Shown in pieces: positions 1 to 8,156 of a DNA stretch of 26,920 bases (position 1 is its first letter; the number at the start of each line of letters is the position of its first letter). The DNA is from a virus. The DNA lies in IMG/VR virus record IMGVR_UViG_3300025294_000212, positions 1 through 26,920 of that record; one strand, given 5' to 3'. A program made the position numbers and the translations under genes. The notes under the pieces were generated by a model. That model was given only the letters and a program-made list of their open reading frames with translations, made no database searches and was not told where the DNA came from.

Positions 1-2640
1 ATGAGATCCGTTTTTGAAACCATGGAGCTTCTGAAAGCGCTGTCCGTGCCTGCTGACGGTCGGAAGCCTTTGGAAAAGGTCGATGTATTCTTCTTGGCGC
101 CCAGTCTCCAAATTGACGTGGTCAGCGAGGAATTTCTACATCTCGAAGAGGAGCAACGTCTCGCCCATCTTCAAAGGATCGTGCTCGATGCCTCAAGCGA
201 CGATACATATCGTCTGGACGAGTTAACCCTTCGCCTTCCGGTAGCTTTGAACTTACTAACTTTGGAAGAAGCGAAGAGCAGAGCCCACTGGGCGCAGGTG
301 CGAAATAATTCATCGTGGGTGTCTGCCTTTATAGAAGCTCCCCGGCGTAAAGCGGCTGATCTGAAAGATGCGGCACAAAAGTACGTGCACTTCTATGGGT
401 ACAAAGGTGGGCAGGGGCGATCAACGGTGTTGGGACTGCTTTCCAAGGCTCTCGCGGACGATGGATACAGAGTCCTCGTGGTAGATGCAGATATCGAAGC
501 GCCTTCGCTCGATTTGATGTTTGGCGTCTCCGGAGATTCTTATTCACAAACCTTGATGGGCTTATGTGGCTGGGCGGATGATGTTCAGCCCATCGCCGGT
601 GCATACGCAGGGCAGTTCGGCGGACGAGTAGATCTGCTGCCATGCCGTCCTCGGACGGACGCTGCAGACCTTGATTTCTCCTTGCTAGTAGCTAGCGCGC
701 CGCTCGATGCGCGCGTCTACGAGTGGGCAGCGGATAGGCTCGCCCGCGAACTTGAGAAGCCCGAGCACACGTACGACGTTGTTCTGGTTGACCATCGCAC
801 AGGAATAGCTTCTTCCGTTTTGCCTTTGATGTCTCGGTTAGGAGGGGCAGCCACCATCTTTGCAAGGACTGACTTCAATACGTCGAAGGTTCCTAGCGAA
901 ATGAAGAGGGTAATTAGGGCGATCTTTGCGTCTACCGTTTCGGTCCCGGGCGCCTTCGTAGGATTCCAGTTGGACCCAAACAGAAAGGTTGGTAGCGCAC
1001 AGTCCTCCAACGAAGCGAGAGTTCGTGATCAATTGCTAGGTGAACTCGCGGCCGCTCTGGATGGGGCTGACGGTGATCAAGGTGCTGAAGTATCTGTTAG
1101 TGAATTGGCTCTTAATTGGGTTGATTGGTATCTGGACCGTGCTTTGCTAGAACCAAGTCTGCCGAATGTCCAGAAGCTGCAGAGTGACAATATCGCATCT
1201 CTGGGACTATTGCGAGAAATTCTAGGCCTACCGTTAGGGCGTAAGGTCGAAAAGCCTGCCGCTCAGACTTCCGGAAATCTCGCGATCAGTTCGACGCAAC
1301 TTTCGGTATCTGGTGCGAAGGATGACGGTTTGTTCATCCATATACCGGAAGTCGAGCCGCTATTCGTGCCTGGCAATCCTTACTCGTATGTGTTGGGGCG
1401 TAAGGGGACGGGTAAGACACGGCTGCTTCGAGAAATGGCGCATAGGAAGCTTGGCACTCCGTTATTGGTTGCCGCAGACGAGACGGGGACCCTAGCCCTG
1501 AGAAGTCAATCTATAGAGGCAACTGAATGGCTTGGCCTATGCGGGGATGCTTCGACTTTTTGGTGGTCGCTCCTTGCTATGTCGGCAGAGCACATTGGCG
1601 ACAAGAAGCCATTTGAAGAGATAGTTCGCCAGAAGATCAAAGATCAGGTTTCGCCTAAGTCGCTGGCGGATAGGATTGCCTTGAAAGCAACCTTGATGGT
1701 GCTACCGGGGTCGCAAACCTTGCTAATCGACGGCCTGGAGACTCTCGTTCCGGCAGCAAGGATTAAGGAGTTTGTAGCAGCGCTCTTCAACATGATGAGC
1801 GCCATACAAAACGATCCATCCCTGTCTAGTCGGCTAGTAATTCGTTCTTTTGTCCGAGAGGATTTGGCTTCGGACTCAGTGCAGAACGTTGAACAACAGA
1901 TGGAGGGGCGTAGCCAGCGGTTGAAATGGAGCGCGCGGTCCATCCTCAATTTTGCAATTTCGAGGTTGCCCTCGTTGCCTTGGATTCGGCGCTCATTTCC
2001 TGAGGTATGCGAAGAAATTTCTGCTCGGAGCGATGAGGTCAGTAGAGGCGCGATGTCAGAGCAGGAAGCTACTGCAATGATGCTCAGGGTCTTTCCGGCA
2101 CGACTCCGCCGAAATAACCTTTCCACTGCCACCTTTCTTCGCCTCTATTTCTCCGATGCCGGAGGCGACGACACAGATAAGGCAACCTTCTATCCTCGCC
2201 TATATCTTTCCTTTCTTCAAAAGCTCGATGAGTTGGCTGAGGAAACAGAAGACGCAGTTGAGTCCGACCGGGTTGCTTCGGCATTGTTGAATCGCGCATA
2301 TGACCAGGCGTCAAGCGAATTCATCAAGGAGACCAAGCAGGAACTTTCGCATCTGCTATCTCTGGAGTACGAGGACGAGAGTGGCGCAGCCGCTGAGAGC
2401 GATGAAGTGAGAGTCGCTAAGTTCATTGCCGCGTTTGACGGTTTAAGCACTCCTTTCGAGCACGAGGCGCTGATCGTTCAGCTTCAGTCAAAGACGCAGT
2501 TTCGAGAGAAGTCAGTGCGCGATTCGCTGCAGCGCATGAAAGCGATCCGAATGTTTGAAGATCGCCCGGGCTATGGAGGATGGTGGCGAGTAGGCCAGCT
2601 TTATAAGATGGGCTTACGCATGAAGTATGTGCGGGGCTAG
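1..2640 (+). CDS. Two-domain P-loop ATPase (KGGxGR ParA/MinD-like plus AAA-like), candidate defence or moron gene
   Basis: The protein has 879 residues. Residues 1-120 match nothing I recognise. Residues 128-400 look like a ParA/MinD-type ATPase with a deviant Walker A, KGGQGRST at 135-142, where Arg replaces the usual second Lys. A VVDAD strand follows (D162, D164), then VDHRTG at 263-268, a signature of the 'KGGVGR' variant. A second P-loop, GRKGTGKT at 466-473, has a Walker B-like LLIDGLE with D577. It resembles the Sll1717-type P-loop ATPases. The last 80 residues look like a winged helix ending in a GGWWRVG segment. The first base of the window is the A of ATG, so an upstream start cannot be excluded. 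By eye its base composition is near 50-55% GC, clearly below the phage genes that follow. Nucleotide-dependent signalling or defence is an inference from family style and position. No terminase motif is present. Confidence 0.75.
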   Translation: MRSVFETMELLKALSVPADGRKPLEKVDVFFLAPSLQIDVVSEEFLHLEEEQRLAHLQRIVLDASSDDTYRLDELTLRLPVALNLLTLEEAKSRAHWAQVRNNSSWVSAFIEAPRRKAADLKDAAQKYVHFYGYKGGQGRSTVLGLLSKALADDGYRVLVVDADIEAPSLDLMFGVSGDSYSQTLMGLCGWADDVQPIAGAYAGQFGGRVDLLPCRPRTDAADLDFSLLVASAPLDARVYEWAADRLARELEKPEHTYDVVLVDHRTGIASSVLPLMSRLGGAATIFARTDFNTSKVPSEMKRVIRAIFASTVSVPGAFVGFQLDPNRKVGSAQSSNEARVRDQLLGELAAALDGADGDQGAEVSVSELALNWVDWYLDRALLEPSLPNVQKLQSDNIASLGLLREILGLPLGRKVEKPAAQTSGNLAISSTQLSVSGAKDDGLFIHIPEVEPLFVPGNPYSYVLGRKGTGKTRLLREMAHRKLGTPLLVAADETGTLALRSQSIEATEWLGLCGDASTFWWSLLAMSAEHIGDKKPFEEIVRQKIKDQVSPKSLADRIALKATLMVLPGSQTLLIDGLETLVPAARIKEFVAALFNMMSAIQNDPSLSSRLVIRSFVREDLASDSVQNVEQQMEGRSQRLKWSARSILNFAISRLPSLPWIRRSFPEVCEEISARSDEVSRGAMSEQEATAMMLRVFPARLRRNNLSTATFLRLYFSDAGGDDTDKATFYPRLYLSFLQKLDELAEETEDAVESDRVASALLNRAYDQASSEFIKETKQELSHLLSLEYEDESGAAAESDEVRVAKFIAAFDGLSTPFEHEALIVQLQSKTQFREKSVRDSLQRMKAIRMFEDRPGYGGWWRVGQLYKMGLRMKYVRG

Positions 2641-2732
2641 GGGCAGGACATCTCGCAGCCGCTAGGCGCGGGACGTTAATTTGTGAACTTGTCCAGCGGA
2701 AATGTCCGCGATGAACTGTTGTCATCGCATGC
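2641..2732 (+). promoter_or_regulatory. Gap before gpW with two overlapping hairpins
   Basis: This gap separates the GC-poor ATPase from the head genes. One perfect inverted repeat pairs 2708-2714 (gcgatga) with 2722-2728 (tcatcgc), with a 7-base loop. It ends four bases before the gpW ATG. A second stem pairs 2696-2700 (gcgga) with 2705-2709 (tccgc) and shares two bases with the first, so the two cannot form together. No clear Shine-Dalgarno sequence lies before the gpW ATG. A translational control role is inference. Confidence 0.4.
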
Positions 2733-2960
2733 ATGGGCATTTACCGCCACCTCTCAGTTTCTGAACTTCAAGCCACCCGCACGCGCCTCATGGCGTCGCT
2801 GCAGGACCGGCTAACCGCTCCCACCTCCGCCGCCCACAACGGGAGGTCTGTTCAGTATCAGCAGAACGTCGCCGAGATCCGCAAGGAGATCGCCGCCGTG
2901 AGCGAAGAGCTTGACCGCCGCTCGTCCGGCGGCTCGCGCGGCCCCATCTACATGGTCTGA
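2733..2960 (+). CDS. gpW-like head-to-tail connector protein
   Basis: This 75-residue protein fits the lambda gpW family (68 residues) in size, helix-strand-helix pattern and position just before the portal gene. It has an N-terminal helix with ELQATRTRLMASL, a central NGRSVQYQQN strand region, a second helix EIRKEIAAVSEEL, and a tail RGPIYMV comparable to the RRGPAGFYV end of gpW. In lambda, gpW enters the packaged head after DNA filling and is needed to add gpFII and the tail. The ATG lacks an obvious ribosome binding site and is preceded by a hairpin. No alternative start downstream preserves the first helix. The stop is one base before the portal ATG. Confidence 0.8.
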   Translation: MGIYRHLSVSELQATRTRLMASLQDRLTAPTSAAHNGRSVQYQQNVAEIRKEIAAVSEELDRRSSGGSRGPIYMV

Positions 2961-2961
2961 G

Positions 2962-4614
2962 ATGGCGCGCCGCACCCGTCACCGCCATCCGTCCGCGAGC
3001 GCCAGCGCGTCTGCAAGCCCTGGCGCGTCCATGGCCGCTCACTATGCCGCTTCGGGCACTGACTTGGCGATGCGTGACTGGAACCCGGTCGCCGGCAGTG
3101 CCGATGCCGACCTGCTACCAGACCTCGACACGCTGACCGCGCGCTCGCGCGACCTGGGCCGGAACAACGGTCTGATGGCCGGCGGCATGCAGACCCTGCG
3201 CGACAACATTGTGGGCTCGGTGCTGCGCCTGAGTGCCACGCCGGATTACCGTCTGCTCGGCTGGACGCGCGAGCGCGCTCGCGAGTGGGGCAACGTCACC
3301 GAAGCCAAGTTCCGCTCTTGGGCCGAAACGCCCGAGTGCGATGCCGCGCGCACGCAGAACCTGCTCGGTCTGACCCTGCAGGCGCTCGGCGGCGCGATGC
3401 TCAACGGCGATGCGCTCGCCTTGCCCTTGTGGCTGCCTCGGCCTGGCGCACGCTGGAACACGCGGCTCATGATGGTGGAGTCCGACCGACTGGCGACGCC
3501 GGTCGGCATGGAGCACCGCGAGGACATCCGCAAGGGCATCGAGTTCGACAAATGGGGCGCTCCTGTCGCTTACCACATCCTCAAGCGCCATCCCGGTGAC
3601 GCCTTCGCATTCGGGTTCTACGGCATGACGCGAGAGGCGCAGTTGATGGAGTGGGACCGTGTGCCCGCTTTCACTCCGTGGGGCCGTCGTCGCGTCATCC
3701 AACTGCACGACAAGGAACGTACCGGCCAATCGCGCGGCAAACCGGTTGTGTCGGCCGTCATGCGTGAGTTCCACATGGCCGGCAAGTACGCGGCGAACGA
3801 ACTGCAGGCGAGCCTCGCGAATTCGCTGGTCGCAGCCTTCCTCGAATCGGACCTTGATCCGGCATCCGCCGCTGAGCTGTTCGGCGAGAACCCGCGCGAT
3901 GCATGGAATGCCTCGGTCGCGCAGACCCGCAACATCCGCCAGCTCAAGGGTGCTGCGGTTATCCCGTTGCCCGCCGGTGCACGCCTTTCCAGCTTCACGC
4001 CCGGGCGCCCGAACCAAGCCTTCGAGGCGTTCATGCTGGCCTCGCTGCGGCACATCGCGGCGGGCATGAACCTGCCCTATGAGCTGCTGCTGAAGGACTT
4101 CAGCAAGTCGAACTACAGCAGCGCACGGGCCGCACTGCTCGAAGCCTGGCGCTACTTCCACGGCCGCCGCCGCTGGCTGTCGGACTACTGGCTGCGCGCC
4201 ATCTATGAGCTTTGGCTCGAAGAGGCGATCAATGCCGGCGAGATCGAGGCGCCCGGCTTCTACGAGAACCGCTACGCCTACCTGCGTGCGCGCTTCATCT
4301 TCGGCGGTCGCGGGTGGGTCGATCCAGTCAAGGAAGCGCAGGCCGCGGCTCTGCGCATTGAGACCGGCATTTCGACGCTGGAGAAGGAGTGCGCGGAGCA
4401 GGGCGACGACTTCGAAGAAGTCATGGATCAACGCGCCATCGAACTGCGCATGGCCGCCGAGCGCGGCCTGACCACCGCGCAGCCCATTGCCGTGGCACTC
4501 GCTGCCAGCGGCCAGACCCCGCGCGATGACGAGCAGTCCAACGCATCCGGCGGCAACGGTAGCGGCGGCGACGAGGGCGCCGGCAATGACCAGACCGAGG
4601 AAACCACCGCATGA
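2962..4614 (+). CDS. Lambda-family portal protein (gpB-like)
   Basis: The product has 550 residues, close to lambda gpB (533). After a low-complexity Ala/Ser/His-rich start comes a typical portal body: DWNPVAGSADADLLPDLDTLTARSRDL, a NNGLMAGGMQTLRDNIVG helix, and the long wing and stem region. The late segment NLPYELLLKDFSKSNYSSAR is the hallmark stretch of this family. Twelve copies should form the DNA channel at one capsid vertex, contacting terminase, gpW and scaffold. I chose the ATG at 2962 because it follows the gpW stop by one base. An in-frame start at 2911 would overlap gpW by 50 bases and add a non-conserved leader. The C-terminus is a Gly/Asn/Asp-rich tail. The stop overlaps the protease start as ATGA. 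Confidence 0.93.
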   Translation: MARRTRHRHPSASASASASPGASMAAHYAASGTDLAMRDWNPVAGSADADLLPDLDTLTARSRDLGRNNGLMAGGMQTLRDNIVGSVLRLSATPDYRLLGWTRERAREWGNVTEAKFRSWAETPECDAARTQNLLGLTLQALGGAMLNGDALALPLWLPRPGARWNTRLMMVESDRLATPVGMEHREDIRKGIEFDKWGAPVAYHILKRHPGDAFAFGFYGMTREAQLMEWDRVPAFTPWGRRRVIQLHDKERTGQSRGKPVVSAVMREFHMAGKYAANELQASLANSLVAAFLESDLDPASAAELFGENPRDAWNASVAQTRNIRQLKGAAVIPLPAGARLSSFTPGRPNQAFEAFMLASLRHIAAGMNLPYELLLKDFSKSNYSSARAALLEAWRYFHGRRRWLSDYWLRAIYELWLEEAINAGEIEAPGFYENRYAYLRARFIFGGRGWVDPVKEAQAAALRIETGISTLEKECAEQGDDFEEVMDQRAIELRMAAERGLTTAQPIAVALAASGQTPRDDEQSNASGGNGSGGDEGAGNDQTEETTA

Positions 4615-5957
4615 GATATCCCCACATCGCCGCGCGCATCTTCAATACGCCGCTGCTGATCCACCCGCAGAAGCTCGACGCCATCATCGCCGGCCTGAGC
4701 GAGCGCCTGCTCGGTGCCGCGCCGATGGCTATCGCTGCGGCAGAAGGTTCTCGACTGCTCGTGCCGGAGCTGTTCTCGACGCGCCGCGGCGAAGCGAGCG
4801 ACCGTGGTTATCGAATGGTCGAAGGCGTCGCCGTCCTCAACGTCAGCGGTGCGCTCCTGCATCGCAGCAGGCTCGACATGGCCGAGAGCACCTACCTCGT
4901 CGGCTACAACGACCTGGCGGCGGACCTCGAAGATGCCATGAGCCATCCGGACGTGCATGCCGTGCTGCAGGTCTATGACAGCCCGGGCGGCGAGGCACAA
5001 GGTGCCTTCGAGTATGCACAGCGCATCTTCGATCTGCGCGGGCGCAAGCCCATGCGTGCCATTGCCGACGGTATGGCCCTGTCGGCCGCCTACCTCGGTG
5101 CCAGCGCGGCGGATGAAGTGGTCGTGACAACCACAGGGTACGCAGGCTCTGTCGGCGTCGTTTCGCGCCACGTCGATTTCTCGCGCGCACTCGATCAGGA
5201 CGGCATCACGGTGACGCATATCTTCGCGGGTGCGCACAAGGTGGACGGCAATCCCTACGAGCCTTTGCCCGAGGACGTGCGCAGCGCCTGGCAGGCAGAG
5301 ATCGACGGCCTTTACACGATGTTCGTGGATGCTGTTGCGCGTCATCGCGGCATGGAAGCGGCGGCCGTGCGCAAGACACAGGCGGCCAGCTATTCCGGTG
5401 TCGCGGCCGTGGCATCAGGCCTGGCCGACCGCATCGCCACCACCGACCAACTGATTTCCGAACTGGCCGCCAAGCGCGGCCGGTCTTTTCCTGTCGGGCC
5501 GACCGCCCGATCCAACGCCAACGACAAAGGAGCATCAATGTCTGGCACTTCCCCAAACGAGGCGGGCGGTCATCAAGCCGCAGTAGCCCCCGCCGGTTCG
5601 TCGGCGGCTCCCTCCGCTTTCACGCAAGCCAATGTGGACGCGGCGCGTGCCGAAGGCCGAGAAGAGGGCGCGGTCGCCGAGCGCACCCGCGTGAGCGGCA
5701 TCTTCGCGCACGAGTCCGCGGCTGGCCGCACGCAACTGGCGATTCAGTGCGTCAGCAGCGGCCTGAGCGTCGAGCAAGCCGGCGCTGTCCTCGGCGCCGC
5801 ACCGGTGGCTGCAGCCGTGCCCGCGAATGCCTTCGCAACCGCCATGGCCGCGGTGGGCAATCCCGATGTCTCGGGCGTCGAGGCCGGTGGCGGCGCGCAG
5901 ACGGACGAGGCCGCCCTCGCGAGCCAGATCGTCGCGAGCTTCCGCGGTGCGCGCTGA
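4611..5957 (+). CDS. S49/SppA-like prohead protease fused to scaffold (gpC-like)
   Basis: This is a 448-residue protein. Residues 1-300 form an S49 peptidase domain: VLNVSGALLHR, the YDSPGGEAQGAFEYA strand-helix, and the nucleophile region MALSAAYLGASAADEV with Ser158. The candidate general base is Lys210 in FAGAHKVDGNPYEPL. The 52-residue Ser-Lys spacing fits SppA-type Ser/Lys dyads. In lambda, gpC is the prohead protease that removes scaffold and processes portal. Residues 310-448 are Ala/Gly/Glu-rich and match the scaffold part. An internal in-frame start at codon 310 should also give the scaffold alone (listed separately). The start overlaps the portal stop by four bases, which suggests coupled translation. 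Confidence 0.92.
   Translation: MRYPHIAARIFNTPLLIHPQKLDAIIAGLSERLLGAAPMAIAAAEGSRLLVPELFSTRRGEASDRGYRMVEGVAVLNVSGALLHRSRLDMAESTYLVGYNDLAADLEDAMSHPDVHAVLQVYDSPGGEAQGAFEYAQRIFDLRGRKPMRAIADGMALSAAYLGASAADEVVVTTTGYAGSVGVVSRHVDFSRALDQDGITVTHIFAGAHKVDGNPYEPLPEDVRSAWQAEIDGLYTMFVDAVARHRGMEAAAVRKTQAASYSGVAAVASGLADRIATTDQLISELAAKRGRSFPVGPTARSNANDKGASMSGTSPNEAGGHQAAVAPAGSSAAPSAFTQANVDAARAEGREEGAVAERTRVSGIFAHESAAGRTQLAIQCVSSGLSVEQAGAVLGAAPVAAAVPANAFATAMAAVGNPDVSGVEAGGGAQTDEAALASQIVASFRGAR
5538..5957 (+). CDS. Internal-start scaffolding protein (Nu3-like)
   Basis: Inside the protease gene, an in-frame ATG at 5538 (codon 310) is preceded by a near-perfect Shine-Dalgarno sequence, aaaggag at 5526-5532, five bases away. 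Translation from it gives 139 residues: a disordered Ala/Pro/Ser-rich start, a charged helical part (VDAARAEGREEGAVAERTRVSGIFAHE) and a C-terminal segment shared with the protease. This reproduces lambda C/Nu3, where the scaffold is made in excess from an internal start of C. The ribosome binding site and frame are seen directly. Function is by analogy. Confidence 0.75.
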   Translation: MSGTSPNEAGGHQAAVAPAGSSAAPSAFTQANVDAARAEGREEGAVAERTRVSGIFAHESAAGRTQLAIQCVSSGLSVEQAGAVLGAAPVAAAVPANAFATAMAAVGNPDVSGVEAGGGAQTDEAALASQIVASFRGAR

Positions 5958-5983
5958 TTCAACCATTCCAAGGAGTTGCGAAC

Positions 5984-6361
5984 ATGAACTATCGCGCAAA
6001 ATTTTCGACGGAAGGCGTCTCTGCCTCCAAAGTGCTCGTTGCCGGCAACGCCCACCTGCTGGTAGGCCGCAAGGTCACGCTGCTGGCCGGCACGGTCTAC
6101 GCGGCCGGCACGGTTCTCGGCGTCATCACCGCATCGAAGAAGCACACCGTCAGCGCCTCGGCGGCAACCGATGGCAGCGAAGCGCCGGACCTGATCCTGG
6201 CCGAAACGGTCGACGCCACCGCGGGTGACCGTGAAGCGCTCGGCTACGCACGCGGCGACTTCAACACGAGCGCGCTCGTGCTCGGTGCGGGCCACACGGT
6301 TGCCAGCATCACCGAAGCCCTGCGCATCAAGGGCATCACCTTGCTGGCCGACGTGGCCTGA
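5984..6361 (+). CDS. Head decoration protein (gpD-like)
   Basis: This 125-residue protein lies between the protease/scaffold and the major capsid gene, as gpD does in lambda. The sequence is rich in short beta strands (NAHLLVGRKVTLLAGTVYAAGTVLGVI) and contains DGSEAPDLILAETVDATAG, typical of gpD-type trimers that cap capsid threefold sites after expansion. The region after residue 85 has GDFNTSALVLGAGHT and an ALRIKGITLLADV end common to these proteins. An aaggag ribosome binding site lies about ten bases before the ATG at 5984. An upstream in-frame extension to 5747 would overlap the scaffold and was not used. Confidence 0.88.
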   Translation: MNYRAKFSTEGVSASKVLVAGNAHLLVGRKVTLLAGTVYAAGTVLGVITASKKHTVSASAATDGSEAPDLILAETVDATAGDREALGYARGDFNTSALVLGAGHTVASITEALRIKGITLLADVA

Positions 6362-6406
6362 CGCCCAGCACCCAGCAATCCAACCTCTCAATCAGGAGCA
6401 ACTTTC

Positions 6407-7420
6407 ATGGACATCTTTTCCACCGGCGTCCTCGCCCGTGTGATCGCCGAGCTTCCGGCCCCTGCGCCATTCATCCTCAATTCGTTCTTCACTGCCATGC
6501 AGACCGAGACGAGCGAGGAGATCCACTTCGATGTGGAGAGCGGCCGTCGCCGCCTTGCGCCGTTCGTCGCACCCATCGTGGCTGGCAAGGTCGTGCAATC
6601 GAAGGGCTTCGTCACCAAGACCTTCAAGCCCGCCTACATCAAGGACAAGCGCGTCTTCGACAGTTCGCGCCCGTTCAAGCGAGCAATCGGTGAGCGCATC
6701 GGCGGCGAGCTGTCGCCGGCGCAGCGCCTGCAGGCGTTGCTCGCCGCCGATCTGCAGGATCAGCTCGAGATGCTCGCCCGCCGTCAGGAAGTCATGGCCG
6801 TGGAAGCGCTGCGCACCGGCAAGGTCACCGTCAAGGGCGAACAGTATCCGACCGTGGTCGTGGACTTCGGCCGCCATGCCGACCTAACCGTCGAACTCAC
6901 TGCCGGCAACCGTTGGGGAGAAACCGGCGTCGACCCGCTCGAGGACGTGCAGGGTTGGTCGATGGGCGTCACGCAGCACTCGGGCGCGGCCGGAAATACG
7001 CTCATCATGGACGTGAAGGCCTGGCAGCTCTTCAGCGCTGCTCCTTCGGTGCAGAAGCTGCTCGACCGCTTCCGCGGTGCCGACAAGCTCAACGCGACCG
7101 TGCTCGGCGAGGGCGGTCGCTACATGGGCAACATCGGCGACTTCGATATCTGGGTCTATGCCGGCTGGTACGAAGACCCGGACTCCGGTGCGCTGACGCC
7201 GTACCTGCCCGACCACACGGTGCTCATCACGAGCCCGGACCTCGAAGGCACGCGCGCCTATGGTGCGATCAAAGACGAAGAGTCCGGCTTTCAGGCCATG
7301 CCGTACTTCTCGAAGTCGTGGGTGGAGAAGGACCCGGCCGTGCGCCTGCTGCTGCTGCAATCGGCCCCGCTGCCGGTGCCGTACCGCGTCAACGCCTCGA
7401 TGTCGGCCAAGGTTCGCTGA
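6407..7420 (+). CDS. Major capsid protein (gpE-like)
   Basis: The 337-residue length is almost that of lambda gpE (341). It shows the E-family pattern: an N-terminal MDIFSTGVLARVIAELPAP, FILNSFFTAMQTETSEEIHFDVESGRRRLAPFVAP, then KGFVTKTFKPAYIKDKRVFD. The later part holds GNIGDFDIWVYAGWYED and LPDHTVLITSPDLEGTRAYGAI. This HK97-fold subunit builds the icosahedral shell around the scaffold and binds gpD after expansion. A Shine-Dalgarno sequence (aggag) lies at a usual distance before the ATG. The gene is followed after ten bases by the joining protein, with no separate lambda FI-like gene between them. Confidence 0.95.
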   Translation: MDIFSTGVLARVIAELPAPAPFILNSFFTAMQTETSEEIHFDVESGRRRLAPFVAPIVAGKVVQSKGFVTKTFKPAYIKDKRVFDSSRPFKRAIGERIGGELSPAQRLQALLAADLQDQLEMLARRQEVMAVEALRTGKVTVKGEQYPTVVVDFGRHADLTVELTAGNRWGETGVDPLEDVQGWSMGVTQHSGAAGNTLIMDVKAWQLFSAAPSVQKLLDRFRGADKLNATVLGEGGRYMGNIGDFDIWVYAGWYEDPDSGALTPYLPDHTVLITSPDLEGTRAYGAIKDEESGFQAMPYFSKSWVEKDPAVRLLLLQSAPLPVPYRVNASMSAKVR

Positions 7421-7430
7421 GGCCCCGAGC

Positions 7431-7733
7431 ATGTCCGCACGCGCGCCCTTCGCCGATATCGAAGCCATGGTGGATGCCGGGGTGCTCGGTCACCTGACGA
7501 ACGCCATCGCGACGGTGGCGGGCGTCGACGTGCCGGTCATCTTCGATGTGCCGTCCGCGCAGTCCTTCGGCGGGCAGATCGACGCCAGCGCACCTGAATG
7601 CAGCGGGGCCGCCGAGCTGCTAGCAAATGTCGAGCGCGGCGACACCATTGTTTTGCGCGGGCGCAGCTACGAGGTGGTGACTGCGGAGCCCGATGGCGCC
7701 GGATTCATCCGCCTCGTGCTGGGGAGTCTCTGA
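7431..7733 (+). CDS. Head-tail joining protein (gpFII-like)
   Basis: This 100-residue product matches the size and position of gpFII-type proteins, which bind the portal-gpW complex and form the surface where the tail docks. The sequence is mainly beta: VPVIFDVPSAQSFGGQIDAS, DTIVLRGRSYEVVTAEPDGAGFIRLVL. The strand pair around 'RGRSYEV' followed by 'DGAGFIRLVL' is common in this family. The ATG at 7431 follows the capsid stop by ten bases. Starts further upstream run inside the capsid gene. The stop overlaps the next ATG (TGATG). Identification rests on context plus general pattern. Confidence 0.7.
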   Translation: MSARAPFADIEAMVDAGVLGHLTNAIATVAGVDVPVIFDVPSAQSFGGQIDASAPECSGAAELLANVERGDTIVLRGRSYEVVTAEPDGAGFIRLVLGSL

Positions 7734-8146
7734 TGCTGGCGCTCGAGCCCGTCATTGTGGAGCGACTGCGAGCGAGCTTGGCCGAGGCGTGGACCGTGAA
7801 GGGCATGTTCTCCGACGCCGGAAAGCGGGAGCCCGACTTCTTCGCGTCCGTGATGTTTGGTGATGCGGATGTGCCGGCCAGTGAGGTTCCTGGCGTGCTG
7901 GTGCGGCCGTTGTGGCTCATAACGCTCGTTGGTAGGCGCGCCGATGCAGCGGCCTTGTCGCAGCTCGATAGCGCATTCGCGCAAGTCATCGAGGCGCTTC
8001 ACGGCTGGGCGCCGGGGCAGGTGACCGGCAGGCGGTGGGAACGTCTTCAGTTGCTGCGCGTGAAGCCGCCACCCTTTCTCGAGAACGGCCTTGTCGGCAT
8101 CGAACTCGCTTTTTCAACATCGGCCCGCTTCGACGGCCAACCCTGA
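7733..8146 (+). CDS. Probable tail terminator / minor tail protein (gpU- or gp37-like)
   Basis: This 137-residue protein lies between the head-tail joining protein and the tail tube protein, where siphophages encode the tail terminator or completion protein. The start LALEPVIVERLRASLAEAWTVKGMF, a central VPGVLVRPLWLITLVGRR strand pair, an amphipathic helix AALSQLDSAFAQVIEALHGW and a final ENGLVGIELAFSTSARF resemble the alpha/beta layout of terminators. I cannot assign it to one named family. Its start codon overlaps the previous stop (TGATG), indicating translational coupling. Confidence 0.55.
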   Translation: MLALEPVIVERLRASLAEAWTVKGMFSDAGKREPDFFASVMFGDADVPASEVPGVLVRPLWLITLVGRRADAAALSQLDSAFAQVIEALHGWAPGQVTGRRWERLQLLRVKPPPFLENGLVGIELAFSTSARFDGQP

Positions 8147-8156
8147 AAGGAAAACC

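Noticed and set aside
2911-2961. Earlier portal start at 2911
   Set aside because: It would overlap gpW by 50 bases and add a low-complexity leader. The ATG at 2962 is one base after the gpW stop.
3115-4431. 438-codon minus-strand frame opposite the portal gene
   Set aside because: Shadow of a clearly identified portal gene, no motif.
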